Shown piece after piece: positions 27,184 to 35,512 of a DNA stretch of 64,000 nucleotides. The position numbers and the translations under genes are program-made. The stretch is from the NCBI RefSeq assembly GCF_014873855.1, contig NZ_JADBEL010000005.1, positions 92,603-156,602 of the forward strand, given 5' to 3'. The stretch's first letter is position 1, and each line of letters starts with the position of its first letter. Origin of the DNA: Sporosarcina limicola (lineage in GTDB: Bacteria > Bacillota > Bacilli > Bacillales_A > Planococcaceae). Below the pieces are notes generated by a model. It saw nothing but the letters and a program-made list of their open reading frames with translations, was not told where the DNA came from and searched no databases.

Positions 27184-27915
27184 TTGTTTTTGAATAAAAT
27201 TAAGCTTCTCCGTGATGAAACGAAAACGGGCTACCCTTTCTCCATCCCCTCTATTCAAAGTATGACGGAGTTGGAATTGACGCGTAAAATCACGTTTTTT
27301 GTAGGGGAAAATGGTTCGGGAAAATCGACGTTGCTTGAAGGGATTGCCGACTTATGTGGGTTCAATTCGGCAGGCGGCGGGAGGAATAATACATATGAAG
27401 TGGATGCGTCGGAAAGTACGTTAAGTGATTATCTACGGCTGTCCTGGATGCCGAAAGTGACGAATGGTTTCTTCCTACGGGCGGAATCCTTTTATCAATT
27501 TGCGTCGCATATTGACCAGTTAGCAAGGCAACCTGGGGAATCTATAAAGGCTTTAAAGGATTACGGGGGTAAATCATTACATATTCAATCCCATGGTGAA
27601 TCATTTTTGTCGTTGTTTTTGAACCGCTTTAATGGCAAGGCAATCTACCTTTTGGATGAGCCGGAAGCTGCTTTATCACCACAAAGACAGTTAACATTCA
27701 TGCGAGTCATGCATGATTTGGTGCAGCATGAGGATTGTCAATTTATCATAGCAACGCACTCGCCAATTATTTTAGGTTATCCTGATGCGACAATCCTTAG
27801 TTTCGATGAAGGCGAAATTAAGGAAATCGACTATGAAATGACGGAGCATTACCAGATTACGAAGTATTTCCTTGATCATAAAGAGAAGTTTTTGAAAGAT
27901 ATTTTGGGGGATTAA
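27184..27915 (+). CDS. AAA/SMC-like ATPase (single-domain, ABC-type)
   Basis: The 243-residue protein has Walker A (VGENGSGKST near residue 43), a diverged signature around SHGESFLSLFLNRF, Walker B (YLLDEPEAALSP) and ATHSPII. This is the AAA_21 / predicted-ATPase type related to the ABC heads of SMC/RecF proteins, not a transporter ATPase. The TTG start has GGAGGG upstream. No partner gene (for example a nuclease) is adjacent, so a defence or repair role cannot be claimed. Confidence 0.75.
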   Translation: MFLNKIKLLRDETKTGYPFSIPSIQSMTELELTRKITFFVGENGSGKSTLLEGIADLCGFNSAGGGRNNTYEVDASESTLSDYLRLSWMPKVTNGFFLRAESFYQFASHIDQLARQPGESIKALKDYGGKSLHIQSHGESFLSLFLNRFNGKAIYLLDEPEAALSPQRQLTFMRVMHDLVQHEDCQFIIATHSPIILGYPDATILSFDEGEIKEIDYEMTEHYQITKYFLDHKEKFLKDILGD

Positions 27916-27971
27916 TTTGTTATCAGAATGTTATAATGAATGGGTTATAGTGTAAAAGGGGGAATGAGAAA

Positions 27972-28454
27972 ATGCTTACAAAAGTGATGCATGCAATCCA
28001 AGATGAGTATCCGGATGATTTTGCATGGTGTTATGGTTGTGGGAAGTTGAACAAAGAGGGGAATCATTTCCGCACAGGATGGCAGGGGGAAGAAACGGTA
28101 ACATTTTTTGAACCGGCTGAAAAATACACCGCTATTCCTGGATTTGTCTATGGGGGAGCGATTGCGTCCCTTGTTGATTGCCATGGAACGGGGTCTTGCT
28201 CACTTGCACTCCATCGTAAAAACGGTCATGAACCTGGAAGCGGTGAAGTTCCACCACGATTTGTTACGGCGTCATTAAACGTCGATTATTTAAAACCGAC
28301 ACCGCAAGGAACTGTATTGAAAGCGGTGGGCAAAGTGGAAGAAATTCATCCGAAGAAATGGAAAGTATCCATCGAAGTATTTGCGGGTGAAATCCTTTGC
28401 GCAACTGGAGAAGTCGTTGGCGTAGTCATGCCTGTCACTTTCACGCAGAAGTGA
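27972..28454 (+). CDS. PaaI-type hotdog thioesterase family protein
   Basis: The 160-residue single hotdog-fold protein has AIPGFVYGGAIASLVDCHGTGSCSLAL, the typical helix holding the catalytic Asp, and LNVDYLKPTPQGTVLKAVG. Members hydrolyse acyl-CoA thioesters. The N-terminus carries a CYGCG motif, seen in several members. AAAGGGGG precedes the ATG. Confidence 0.8.
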   Translation: MLTKVMHAIQDEYPDDFAWCYGCGKLNKEGNHFRTGWQGEETVTFFEPAEKYTAIPGFVYGGAIASLVDCHGTGSCSLALHRKNGHEPGSGEVPPRFVTASLNVDYLKPTPQGTVLKAVGKVEEIHPKKWKVSIEVFAGEILCATGEVVGVVMPVTFTQK

Positions 28455-28457
28455 TAA

Positions 28458-28498
28458 ACACTAAAAGTTGATTGCCATGTGCAGTCGGCTTTTAGTGT
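28458..28498 (+). terminator. Hairpin with weak terminator character
   Basis: ACACTAAAAG and CTTTTAGTGT close an extended stem (GATTGC/GCAGTC) around a CATGT loop. There is no T run after the full stem. A closely similar hairpin with the same loop occurs at 59706-59744. Confidence 0.55.
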
Positions 28499-28572
28499 CG
28501 TAAATATAACTCAATTGGAATTAAAATCGTGTACAATGGAATTAAATGAAATTTGTCTAAGGAGTGATCAGG

Positions 28573-28806
28573 TTGTTATATGTACTAGGAATTGTTGCGT
28601 GTGTCATGTGTGTTCCGATAACTGCGATTATTACAGACTATAAGCGAAAGACGATTAAAATTAGAGCAGATATGATTCGTGATGAAATTGAACTTGAGAA
28701 AATGAAACAGCAAAATTTTATGATTGAAACAGAAAAAATGAAAATCGAGTTGGAGAAAATGAAATTAGACTACACGCCAAATGTAAATAATTTATTGAAA
28801 CTATAA
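28573..28806 (+). CDS. Small membrane-anchored coiled-coil protein (77 aa)
   Basis: The TTG at 28573 has AAGGAG 8 bases before it; a GTG three codons upstream is possible. The product has one N-terminal membrane helix (about 2-20) and a charged coiled coil with repeated IE(L/T)EKMK units. This architecture resembles small Bacillus membrane-linked phage-shock/YvlB-type proteins, but no assignment is made. Confidence 0.6.
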   Translation: MLYVLGIVACVMCVPITAIITDYKRKTIKIRADMIRDEIELEKMKQQNFMIETEKMKIELEKMKLDYTPNVNNLLKL

Positions 28807-28829
28807 CTATGGAAAGGATGTGCACGGAA

Positions 28830-29219
28830 GTGAGTGATGATAAATTAAATCCACCATATAACGATTTGATTGGAGATATTCTGAAAAAATATACTGAACA
28901 AGGGGGTATGGACAATTTAAAAGGTCACGGGAAGCCGTTACCGGAAGAGTACTTTTCAGGTGACACATTCCAACACTTTCAACGGATTGCGATGGATGGG
29001 GGGCATAAGCCGCATTGGTTGAAGCTTCAGCATGAAGTTCGCGATGAGATAGAAGCGATTGCAGCCCTGTATACAGTTGACCCGATGCATGATTTGGAAC
29101 AAAGGATTTCGGAATTGAATGAAAAAATTTCGGAACACAATAAATGTTGCCCACCTCCCATGTTGAAAGGTTCCGTGTACCTCAGTAATTTGGAAACTGC
29201 AATGGAGAGATGGAAATAA
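28830..29219 (+). CDS. DUF1992 (DnaJ-homologue subfamily C28-like) protein
   Basis: The DUF1992 core is clear: IGDILKKYTEQGGMDNLKGHGKPLP near the start, then the helical region with LKLQHEVRDEIEAI. The GTG at 28830 is chosen because AAAGGA lies 11 bases upstream and homologues begin shortly before the core; the ATGs at 28809 and 28818 are alternatives. The function is unknown. Confidence 0.75.
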   Translation: MSDDKLNPPYNDLIGDILKKYTEQGGMDNLKGHGKPLPEEYFSGDTFQHFQRIAMDGGHKPHWLKLQHEVRDEIEAIAALYTVDPMHDLEQRISELNEKISEHNKCCPPPMLKGSVYLSNLETAMERWK

Positions 29220-29225
29220 TCAGGT

Positions 29226-29262
29226 ACGCCTTCTGCAAATAAATCATGCAGAAGGCGTTTTT
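29226..29262 (+). terminator. Terminator
   Basis: ACGCCTTCTGCA pairs perfectly with TGCAGAAGGCGT, followed by a T run. Confidence 0.9.
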
Positions 29263-29296
29263 ATCTTGCCAATTCTTGAAAAATAAAATACACTAT

Positions 29297-29317
29297 AAAT
29301 AGTAACAATTACGATTT
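29297..29317. promoter_or_regulatory. Zur-type operator before rpmG
   Basis: The 21-bp site has left half AAATAGTAAC and right half ATTACGATTT around one base. This fits 19 of 21 positions of the Bacillus Zur consensus (AAATCGTAAT and ATTACGATTT). It sits 20 bases before the rpmG ATG and overlaps a TATAAA. Confidence 0.7.
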
Positions 29318-29337
29318 AAGATGAAGGAGGAAGAATA

Positions 29338-29487
29338 ATGCGTGTGAATATAACATTAGCTTGTACAGAAACAGGAGATCGCAATTATAGTACAACAAAA
29401 AACAAACGGAATAATCCTGAACGTCTAGAATTGAAAAAATATTGTCCGCGTTTGAGAAAAATGACACTTCATAAAGAAGTTAAATAA
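29338..29487 (+). CDS. rpmG: 50S ribosomal protein L33, zinc-independent type
   Basis: The 49-residue protein starts [17 protein letters not shown] and continues [20 protein letters not shown], as in the RpmG family. The two CxxC zinc pairs of the C+ form are broken: only Cys9 and the Cys of KKYC remain. Such C- forms replace the zinc form when zinc is scarce. The Zur-like box upstream fits that role. A strong AAGGAGGAAG precedes the ATG, and a terminator follows at once, so it is a single-gene unit. Confidence 0.92.
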   Translation: MRVNITLACTETGDRNYSTTKNKRNNPERLELKKYCPRLRKMTLHKEVK

Positions 29488-29491
29488 GCAA

Positions 29492-29527
29492 AGGATTGGA
29501 TGGCGATTCAGCTGTCCAGTCTTTTTT
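29492..29527 (+). terminator. Terminator of rpmG
   Basis: A 10-bp stem AGGATTGGAT/GTCCAGTCTT with some G-U pairs, followed by T6. Confidence 0.8.
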
Positions 29528-29586
29528 GAATTTTTTTAGTTTTTTAGTGATAAAAGAAGATGTAATGAGGTTTTATGAATTAAGTT

Positions 29587-29641
<55 letters not shown>

Positions 29642-29671
29642 TTCTAATTTTAGAAAGTATGTGAACATGAA

Positions 29672-30892
29672 ATGTCAGCGAAAAAAAAAGCTACTTCATT
29701 AGGAAATCCAGTTTATCCGATCATATTTGCCATCGGTGGCGTTCATTTACTAAATGATTCGCTGCAATCCGTTATTCCGGCGATGTTTCTAATACTTAAA
29801 GAGGCACGGGGTTTTACATTTACGCAGCTTGGGATGATTGCTTTCTGCCTAAATATGGTCGCGTCTGTATTACAACCGGTTGTCGGCTATTTAAGTGATC
29901 GAAAGCCTAAACCGTATGCCTTACCGTTCGGGATGATGTTCTCTCTTGTCGGTATAGGAGGCCTTGCTTTCGCTCCCGAATATTGGATGATTCTCATCTC
30001 CGTGATGTTACTAGGCTTTGGTTCCGCCGTTTTTCATCCGGAAGGCTCCCGCGTTTCTTATATGGCCGCCGGTTCAAAGAGGGGATTTGCCCAATCCATT
30101 TATCAAGTTGGCGGAAACTCGGGTCAGGCGCTCGCTCCGTTAATTGGCGCATATATCTTAGTTCCATATGGACAAAAAAGTGCTGCGATTTTTATGGTGG
30201 TTGCAGCTCTTGCAATCATTATCTTGATTAAAATTTCAACTTGGTATAAGGAACAATTGGAACAAGAAAAGTTGAATACGCGCAAAAAAGTACTTTTGTC
30301 ATCTTTAGGGAATTTATCGAAGAGACAAGTGGGCATTGCGCTTGGTTTACTGCTCGTTATCATTTTTGCTCGCTCTTTTTACGTAACGAGTGTCACGAAC
30401 TTTTATGTCTTTCATTTAAAGGAAATGTATAGCCTGACTGATAAAGAAGGATTATTGACTGTATTCCTTTTTCTTGCGCTGGGGGCGGTTGGGACATTTT
30501 TTGGCGGACCGATGGCAGATAAGATAGGTAGGAAAAATGTCATTGTCCTGTCGCTCATTGTACCGATTCCATTATGCCTCCTGTTGCCGTATGTCTCGTT
30601 ATGGGCAGTACTTGTATTGCTTGCGTTCATAGGATTCTTCATCATGCTAAGCTTTTCAGTTACTGTCGTCTATGCGCAGGAGCTTGTGCCAAGTAAGATT
30701 GGTACGATGGCGGGACTGACTGTAGGACTTGCATTTGGTATGGGGGCAGTCGGTGCGGTGGTCATCGGAAATTTGATGGATGACATCGGCGTGTTTTCCA
30801 CGATGGTGGTTATGTCGTATCTACCGATTATCGGGCTTGTCGGTTTAGCTTTACCGCGTGATCAGAAAATAACTGCTGTAACAAGTGACTAA
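29672..30892 (+). CDS. MFS transporter, fosmidomycin-resistance (Fsr) type
   Basis: The 406-residue protein has twelve hydrophobic segments. The N-terminal half (GGVHLLNDSLQSVIPAMFLIL, VGYLSDRKPKPY, FGSAVFHPEGSR) is characteristic of the Fsr/YfnC-type exporters. The natural substrate is unknown; some homologues confer fosmidomycin resistance. The ribosome binding site is poor, and a heptamer repeat tract lies directly upstream. Single gene with its own terminator. Confidence 0.85.
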   Translation: MSAKKKATSLGNPVYPIIFAIGGVHLLNDSLQSVIPAMFLILKEARGFTFTQLGMIAFCLNMVASVLQPVVGYLSDRKPKPYALPFGMMFSLVGIGGLAFAPEYWMILISVMLLGFGSAVFHPEGSRVSYMAAGSKRGFAQSIYQVGGNSGQALAPLIGAYILVPYGQKSAAIFMVVAALAIIILIKISTWYKEQLEQEKLNTRKKVLLSSLGNLSKRQVGIALGLLLVIIFARSFYVTSVTNFYVFHLKEMYSLTDKEGLLTVFLFLALGAVGTFFGGPMADKIGRKNVIVLSLIVPIPLCLLLPYVSLWAVLVLLAFIGFFIMLSFSVTVVYAQELVPSKIGTMAGLTVGLAFGMGAVGAVVIGNLMDDIGVFSTMVVMSYLPIIGLVGLALPRDQKITAVTSD

Positions 30893-30901
30893 TGGATATG
30901 A

Positions 30902-30942
30902 AAAAATGCCAGCCTATTACTTTATGGATAGGCTGGCATTTC
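30902..30942. terminator. Terminator
   Basis: AAATGCCAGCCTAT pairs with ATAGGCTGGCATTT around a 10-base loop. Confidence 0.85.
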
Positions 30943-30961
30943 TATGGTGAAAAACGAGTAA

Positions 30962-31087
30962 CGGTGATAACTGGGTTCTAGGCGGTGATAAAGTCTTTCG
31001 AGTCGGTGATAACCAACATCAAGGCGGTGATAACGAGCCCCAAGGCGGTGATAAACCCTCCCAAGGCGGTGATAACTCAGAAAGTAC
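30962..31087. repeat. Six-copy 21-bp periodic array with CGGTGATAA core
   Basis: CGGTGATAA begins at 30962, 30983, 31004, 31025, 31046 and 31067, exactly 21 bases apart. Each core is usually preceded by AG or AAGG and followed by a variable 8-9 bases. The array fills the gap between two MFS genes. One frame reads a start-less heptapeptide repeat (GGDN-x-x-Q). The spacing of two helical turns suggests protein binding on one DNA face, or a decayed repeat-coding sequence. Confidence 0.9.
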
Positions 31088-31183
31088 TACGAAATTTGAA
31101 GTGTAGCAGAGAAAAATGGTGACAAATCCGTCGGAAATTATTATAATGAAAGGTCTGTATGTAAAGAAAGAAGGTCGAACAAC

Positions 31184-32353
31184 TTGTCACGTGAACAACG
31201 GAAGAAAATGATTATATTGATGATAAATATGTTTATTGCCGTCGGAAGTTTCGGCATCATTATCCCTATTTTACCTGCATACTTAAAATCGATTGGTCAA
31301 GCGGGGACAGCGGCAGGTTTGATGATTGCGATATTCGCAGGGGCACAGCTCGTCATGTCGCCGATTGCGGGGAAATGGGCGGATCGGTTTGGCCGCAGAA
31401 TTATGATTATAGCTGGGCTTAGTTGTTTAGCTCTGTCGATGTTCGTTTTTTATTTCTCTGATTCAATTAGTGTTTTATATCTTTCACGTGTGATAGGAGG
31501 CGTCGGGGCAGCACTGTTGATACCTGCAATTTTTGCTTATGTTGCAGATATTACGACGATGGACCAACGTGCAAAGGGCAATAGTTTCATCTCGGCGGCA
31601 ATGTCACTTGGAATTGTTATTGGGCCAGGAATTGGTGGGTTTCTAGCTGAATTTAGTTTAAAGATGCCACTTCTTATTTCAGCATTAGTAGGGCTTGTCG
31701 CCGTTATATTTTCGGCGTTTTTATTGGAAGAAAGTATGGAATCGAAAAGTGAAGTCCAGGATGAAAAGCAGCAACCGATGGTGAACGAAATTGCCCAATC
31801 CTTTAGAAAACCATATTTCATCCCACTTGTGATTACACTCGTCATGAGTTTTGGGTTAATGGCTTATGAATCTGTCCTTGGTCTTTTCATTGATAATGAA
31901 TTCGGGGCGACGCCAAAAGACATCGCTATTATGGTGACGGCTACAGGAATAGTCAGTGTCGTCATCCAACTTTTTGCTGTCGATTGGATTGTGCGTAGAT
32001 TTGGTGAAGCGAAGGTGTTGAATATCTTCCTTGGTGTTGCTGCGGTTGGGTTTTTGTTATCTATTTTTGCGCCTAGTTATAATATGTTTTTCATCATCAC
32101 GATGATTATCTTTTTAGCTACATCTATTTTGAGACCTGTTCTAACGACGCTTATTTCAAAAATGGCGGGGAATGAGCAAGGGTTTGCAATGGGTATGAAT
32201 AATTCATATATGAGTATCGGTAACGTACTAGGACCGCTACTTGCGGGACGGTTATATGATGTGCATATTTTATATCCCTTTATACTTGGATTGATTGTCC
32301 TTCTCGTTACGATGATTGTGTCAATCAAATGGAAAGCGCCGCAAATACAATGA
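31184..32353 (+). CDS. MFS multidrug exporter (NorA/Bmr/Blt type)
   Basis: The 389-residue protein has twelve predicted membrane segments. Family motifs: GKWADRFGRRIMI (motif A), SRVIGGVGAALLIP (motif B) and SLGIVIGPGIGGFLAE (motif C of drug:H+ antiporters). The TTG start has AGAAGG about 9 bases before it. The substrate is unknown. Single gene ended by a bidirectional terminator. Confidence 0.88.
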   Translation: MSREQRKKMIILMINMFIAVGSFGIIIPILPAYLKSIGQAGTAAGLMIAIFAGAQLVMSPIAGKWADRFGRRIMIIAGLSCLALSMFVFYFSDSISVLYLSRVIGGVGAALLIPAIFAYVADITTMDQRAKGNSFISAAMSLGIVIGPGIGGFLAEFSLKMPLLISALVGLVAVIFSAFLLEESMESKSEVQDEKQQPMVNEIAQSFRKPYFIPLVITLVMSFGLMAYESVLGLFIDNEFGATPKDIAIMVTATGIVSVVIQLFAVDWIVRRFGEAKVLNIFLGVAAVGFLLSIFAPSYNMFFIITMIIFLATSILRPVLTTLISKMAGNEQGFAMGMNNSYMSIGNVLGPLLAGRLYDVHILYPFILGLIVLLVTMIVSIKWKAPQIQ

Positions 32354-32356
32354 AAT

Positions 32357-32397
32357 AAATACAGGTCATCCTGATTAGAGGATGACCTGTATTTATT
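32357..32397. terminator. Bidirectional terminator
   Basis: AAATACAGGTCATCCT pairs with AGGATGACCTGTATTT. It separates the MFS gene from convergent phosphatase genes. Confidence 0.9.
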
Positions 32398-32405
32398 ATG
32401 CTTTT

Positions 32406-32837
32406 TCACTTCTTATAAATTCGTTCCAAAGCGTCTTTGAATTGAGGTCTCGGGTTAATTTCTGGACGGATTTCTTTTGCCTTTTGCTCTGCTTCATCTA
32501 CTGAATGGGCTAGTCCCAGTTCCAATAATGTTGCTGTTGCAATGGTTCCCCCACGTCCTCTTCCTGTATTGCAGTGAAAGTAGACATTTTTCCCGGCGTT
32601 GTAAGCATCAATCACTTCGTTGACTGCCGCTTTGATGGAAGCATCTTGTTGCTCTGCATCGTCGACAATCGGCTGGTGTACGCTAATGTCGCTGGAAAGT
32701 GGACCGTTCACTTCAGCACGTAAGTCATAGATGACATCAACTTTTTCATTCGCAAGCAGATCGTCAATTGCATCTATCCCACCAATGAATATCCGACCGG
32801 GAATTAGTTCTTCGTAATTACGAATCTTCATAGTCAA
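32406..32837 (-). CDS. Dual-specificity/tyrosine phosphatase family protein
   Basis: The 143-residue protein carries the Cys-x5-Arg phosphatase loop in HCNTGRGRGG (about 95-104) and the general-acid region in the QPIVDDAEQQD segment. Substrates could be phosphotyrosine proteins or phosphorylated small molecules. It is encoded 34 bases downstream of a PPP-type phosphatase gene in the same direction, so the two may be co-transcribed. Confidence 0.82.
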   Translation of the reverse strand: MTMKIRNYEELIPGRIFIGGIDAIDDLLANEKVDVIYDLRAEVNGPLSSDISVHQPIVDDAEQQDASIKAAVNEVIDAYNAGKNVYFHCNTGRGRGGTIATATLLELGLAHSVDEAEQKAKEIRPEINPRPQFKDALERIYKK

Positions 32838-32871
32838 TCACCTCAGGGTTCATTGTTTTTAAAAAGTATAA

Positions 32872-33579
32872 TTATTTCACCGAAAAAACAGTCTTCGTGG
32901 GTAATTCCAAGCAATTCAATTGCCCGCCATAAACCGCACCACCATCGATTCCAATAATACGGTTTTCACCAAAAAAGATAGAGTTATTATTATGTTCTAA
33001 GTGAAGATTTTTCGTTGGTGTATGACCGAAGATAACCGTTTTATCTCCAGCATAGCCATTATGAAACTCTTCTCGAATCCACATGAGGACATATGGATCT
33101 GTATCAGCAATCGGGGTTGATGGATGGACGCCTGCATGAACGAAAATCGTTTCATCATGTTGGTAAATAGGGTCGAGGTTCTGAATGAAATCCAAATGCC
33201 TCAATAAGGTCTTGGAATGAATTTCGGGTTTACTAAATACATCATCCTCATTGAAGCTGATTTCGCTTTCATTGAAACCGTAGCTTGCTAAAGTTTGGCC
33301 ACCACCACTTCGGGTAATCCAGTGTTTCCATGCTTTTTCGTCATTTGTCGTTAATGCTTTAATCATCATATCTTCGTGGTTGCCTTTTAAAACGATGGCT
33401 CCCTGTCCTTTTAACTGGATCACTTTCTCAAGGACAAGTTTCGCATTCGGGCCCCGATCCACATAGTCTCCCAAAAGAATAAGCTGATCATATTGGGGAT
33501 TATAGTTCACATTATTCAATAGACGTTCAAACATCTCCAGTTCACCGTGGATGTCGCTCATCACTAGTGTTCTTTTCAT
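32872..33579 (-). CDS. PPP-family metallophosphoesterase
   Basis: The 235-residue protein has the metal-binding motifs of Ser/Thr phosphatases and ApaH/PrpE-type enzymes: SDIHGE, LLGDYVDRGPN, LKGNHED, FVHAGVHP and FGHTPT. It may act on phosphoproteins or dinucleoside polyphosphates; sequence alone does not decide. AAGGAGTG lies before the start. Confidence 0.88.
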   Translation of the reverse strand: MKRTLVMSDIHGELEMFERLLNNVNYNPQYDQLILLGDYVDRGPNAKLVLEKVIQLKGQGAIVLKGNHEDMMIKALTTNDEKAWKHWITRSGGGQTLASYGFNESEISFNEDDVFSKPEIHSKTLLRHLDFIQNLDPIYQHDETIFVHAGVHPSTPIADTDPYVLMWIREEFHNGYAGDKTVIFGHTPTKNLHLEHNNNSIFFGENRIIGIDGGAVYGGQLNCLELPTKTVFSVK

Positions 33580-33770
33580 CGTGCTACACTCCTTTCAATG
33601 ACGCTTCCTCTTGATTCTAACCTACAATAACGGTGAAGTATTGTAAACAGAACTTCATTTCCTGGGGAATAAAGGATAGACGCGTAGTCTGATTGTCAGC
33701 TTTGACTTCTATATTCTGAAAGATGTGTAAATCTCGACCCAAGTAATCATATACCTAGAGATTATAGTCT

Positions 33771-35195
33771 TTAGAATAACTCCGCAAGTCTATACATACC
33801 CTGCTCGATTAATGCTTCGTCCACTTTTGCAAATCCCAATACCCATCCTTTTCTATCGCTATTCAAACAATAAGGTCGAAGTGGATAGACGCGTACGCCT
33901 TTGTGGAGTGCTTGAAGTGTCATTTCTTCTTCATCAAATGTGTCTCTAGCTTCAAGTAACATATGTAAACCCGTTTCGACACCACTTAACTTGAAATGCT
34001 TTCTTAAACCACTGGATGCGATTGCTTTTGTCATTGCCTCGTGTCTCCGCTGGTACACATTTCTTGTACGTCTCATATGTCGCATAAAATGACCATGTTC
34101 AATGAAATGCGTAAGCGTTAATTGCTCCATAATGGGCAGGTGTCGGTACGTCAATTTTTGAACTCGGGCTATTTGTGAGATAGCATCAGCGGGACCGACG
34201 ATGGCTGATATGCGGATGCCAGTAGCAATCATTTTAGAAAAACTTTTTAGGTACAACGTGTTACTTGGATTTTGACTGAATAATGTTGGAAGGGGCTCGC
34301 CGCGGTACCGAAATTCACTGTCATAATCGTCTTCTACAATCCATGTCTGATTGTGAATAGCATTGTGTATTAACTGTTGTCTGCGTGGTGCTGATAGGAT
34401 GACGCCGGTAGCACACTGGTGTGAAGGTGTTATATAAATTAATTTGGATGACGGATGAATCTGTTCGACTTGAAGTCCGTGCTCATCGACAGGTATAGGT
34501 ACAACCTTCATATTTCGATAAGTCATCGCCAACCAGGCAGCCGGAAATCCGGGGTCTTCGACAGAGATGGTATCGCCTTCGTGCAAAAGTGCTTGCGCAA
34601 TTAAATCAATACTATGCTGGGCGCCAGATGTCAACAAAATTTGCTCCATTTTAACATGGATACCTCTTTCAAGGGAAAGGTAGCGCTGGATTTGTTGTCG
34701 TAAAGGTTCAAAGCCATATGCATCGACAGTACCCCAGATGGATAAATCAACTACTGCTGAAGCATGATTAAACGATTGCCGCCAGTTTTTATGTAAATGA
34801 CTATCATAGTAAGGTTCATGCGGACTAAAGTCGATTTCAACATCCGCATCCTCTTTCCCGCCGAACCAATCATGCAATCGATTGATAGCCGAATCTAATA
34901 GAAAAAGCGAGGGGAGAACCGGTCCTTTTATATCCTCTTCCTCGTTAGTAATAATAGCTGGATTCCAGTCGTTAACACGTGTTCCTCCGCGGCCCGCCGT
35001 AACGGTATACCCTCGACTGACTAATTCCTCATAAACAATTTGCACCGTGGAGCGAGAAACGCCTATCATATGCGCAAGTTCACGAGAAGGGATTAGCAGT
35101 TGCCCAGGAGGCCAATTACCAGTTGTAATATTATGAATCGCTTGATCGAGCAGTTGTTGCCAAATGGGCTTATGATCATCACGATCTACCTTCAT
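33771..35195 (-). CDS. MocR/PdxR-type GntR regulator with aminotransferase domain
   Basis: An N-terminal GntR winged helix (about 10-75; GQLLIPSRELAHMIGVSRST) is joined to a fold-type I aminotransferase-like domain (about 115-475) with the PLP Lys in LKSFSKMIATGIR. MocR proteins sense PLP with an amino ligand and often control the divergent gene. The neighbour is a BenE-type transporter, and the 300-base gap carries five copies of a TGGATTG motif. I set the start at MMKVD (35195) after AGGTGG; the 35210 start is an alternative. Confidence 0.88.
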   Translation of the reverse strand: MKVDRDDHKPIWQQLLDQAIHNITTGNWPPGQLLIPSRELAHMIGVSRSTVQIVYEELVSRGYTVTAGRGGTRVNDWNPAIITNEEEDIKGPVLPSLFLLDSAINRLHDWFGGKEDADVEIDFSPHEPYYDSHLHKNWRQSFNHASAVVDLSIWGTVDAYGFEPLRQQIQRYLSLERGIHVKMEQILLTSGAQHSIDLIAQALLHEGDTISVEDPGFPAAWLAMTYRNMKVVPIPVDEHGLQVEQIHPSSKLIYITPSHQCATGVILSAPRRQQLIHNAIHNQTWIVEDDYDSEFRYRGEPLPTLFSQNPSNTLYLKSFSKMIATGIRISAIVGPADAISQIARVQKLTYRHLPIMEQLTLTHFIEHGHFMRHMRRTRNVYQRRHEAMTKAIASSGLRKHFKLSGVETGLHMLLEARDTFDEEEMTLQALHKGVRVYPLRPYCLNSDRKGWVLGFAKVDEALIEQGMYRLAELF

Positions 35196-35219
35196 CATTA
35201 TGCAAACCACCTATCCTAT

Positions 35220-35416
35220 GGATTGTATCTATTAAATCATTTTTACGCTATAGTTGCAATCCAATAGGTATGAACAATAGCTTTATCAAGTGATTTGGTT
35301 AAATACGGACTTATGGATTGCGCTAATATGCAGTTATGGAAGTTTAAATGCAATCCAGGAGTTGCTACAATCAATACCTATACAGGAGTGATGCTACTAG
35401 CTTAGGGGTTGGATTG
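35220..35416. promoter_or_regulatory. Five-site operator array between the MocR and benE genes
   Basis: GGATTG occurs at 35220, 35315 and 35411 and its complement CAATCC at 35257 and 35351. Wider matches follow WTGGATTGCA. The first four form two inverted pairs whose starts are 37 and 36 bases apart. This repeated, oriented motif in a divergent regulator gap is most likely the MocR binding array and overlaps both promoters. Confidence 0.65.
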
Positions 35417-35512
35417 CATGTACGCCAACTTGAGCTTATGTTACAACGATATTTTGATCATCTATATGTCGATATGAAGTGTGCACTCAATCGTATAGAA
35501 AGGACCATTTAA

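Noticed and set aside
27184..27915. Antiphage ATPase system (OLD or retron-like)
   Set aside because: The ATPase is of the general AAA_21 type and has no nuclease, reverse transcriptase or other effector gene beside it.
30962..31087. CRISPR array
   Set aside because: The repeated core is only about 9-12 bases and the spacers 8-9 bases, far below CRISPR dimensions. No cas genes are present.
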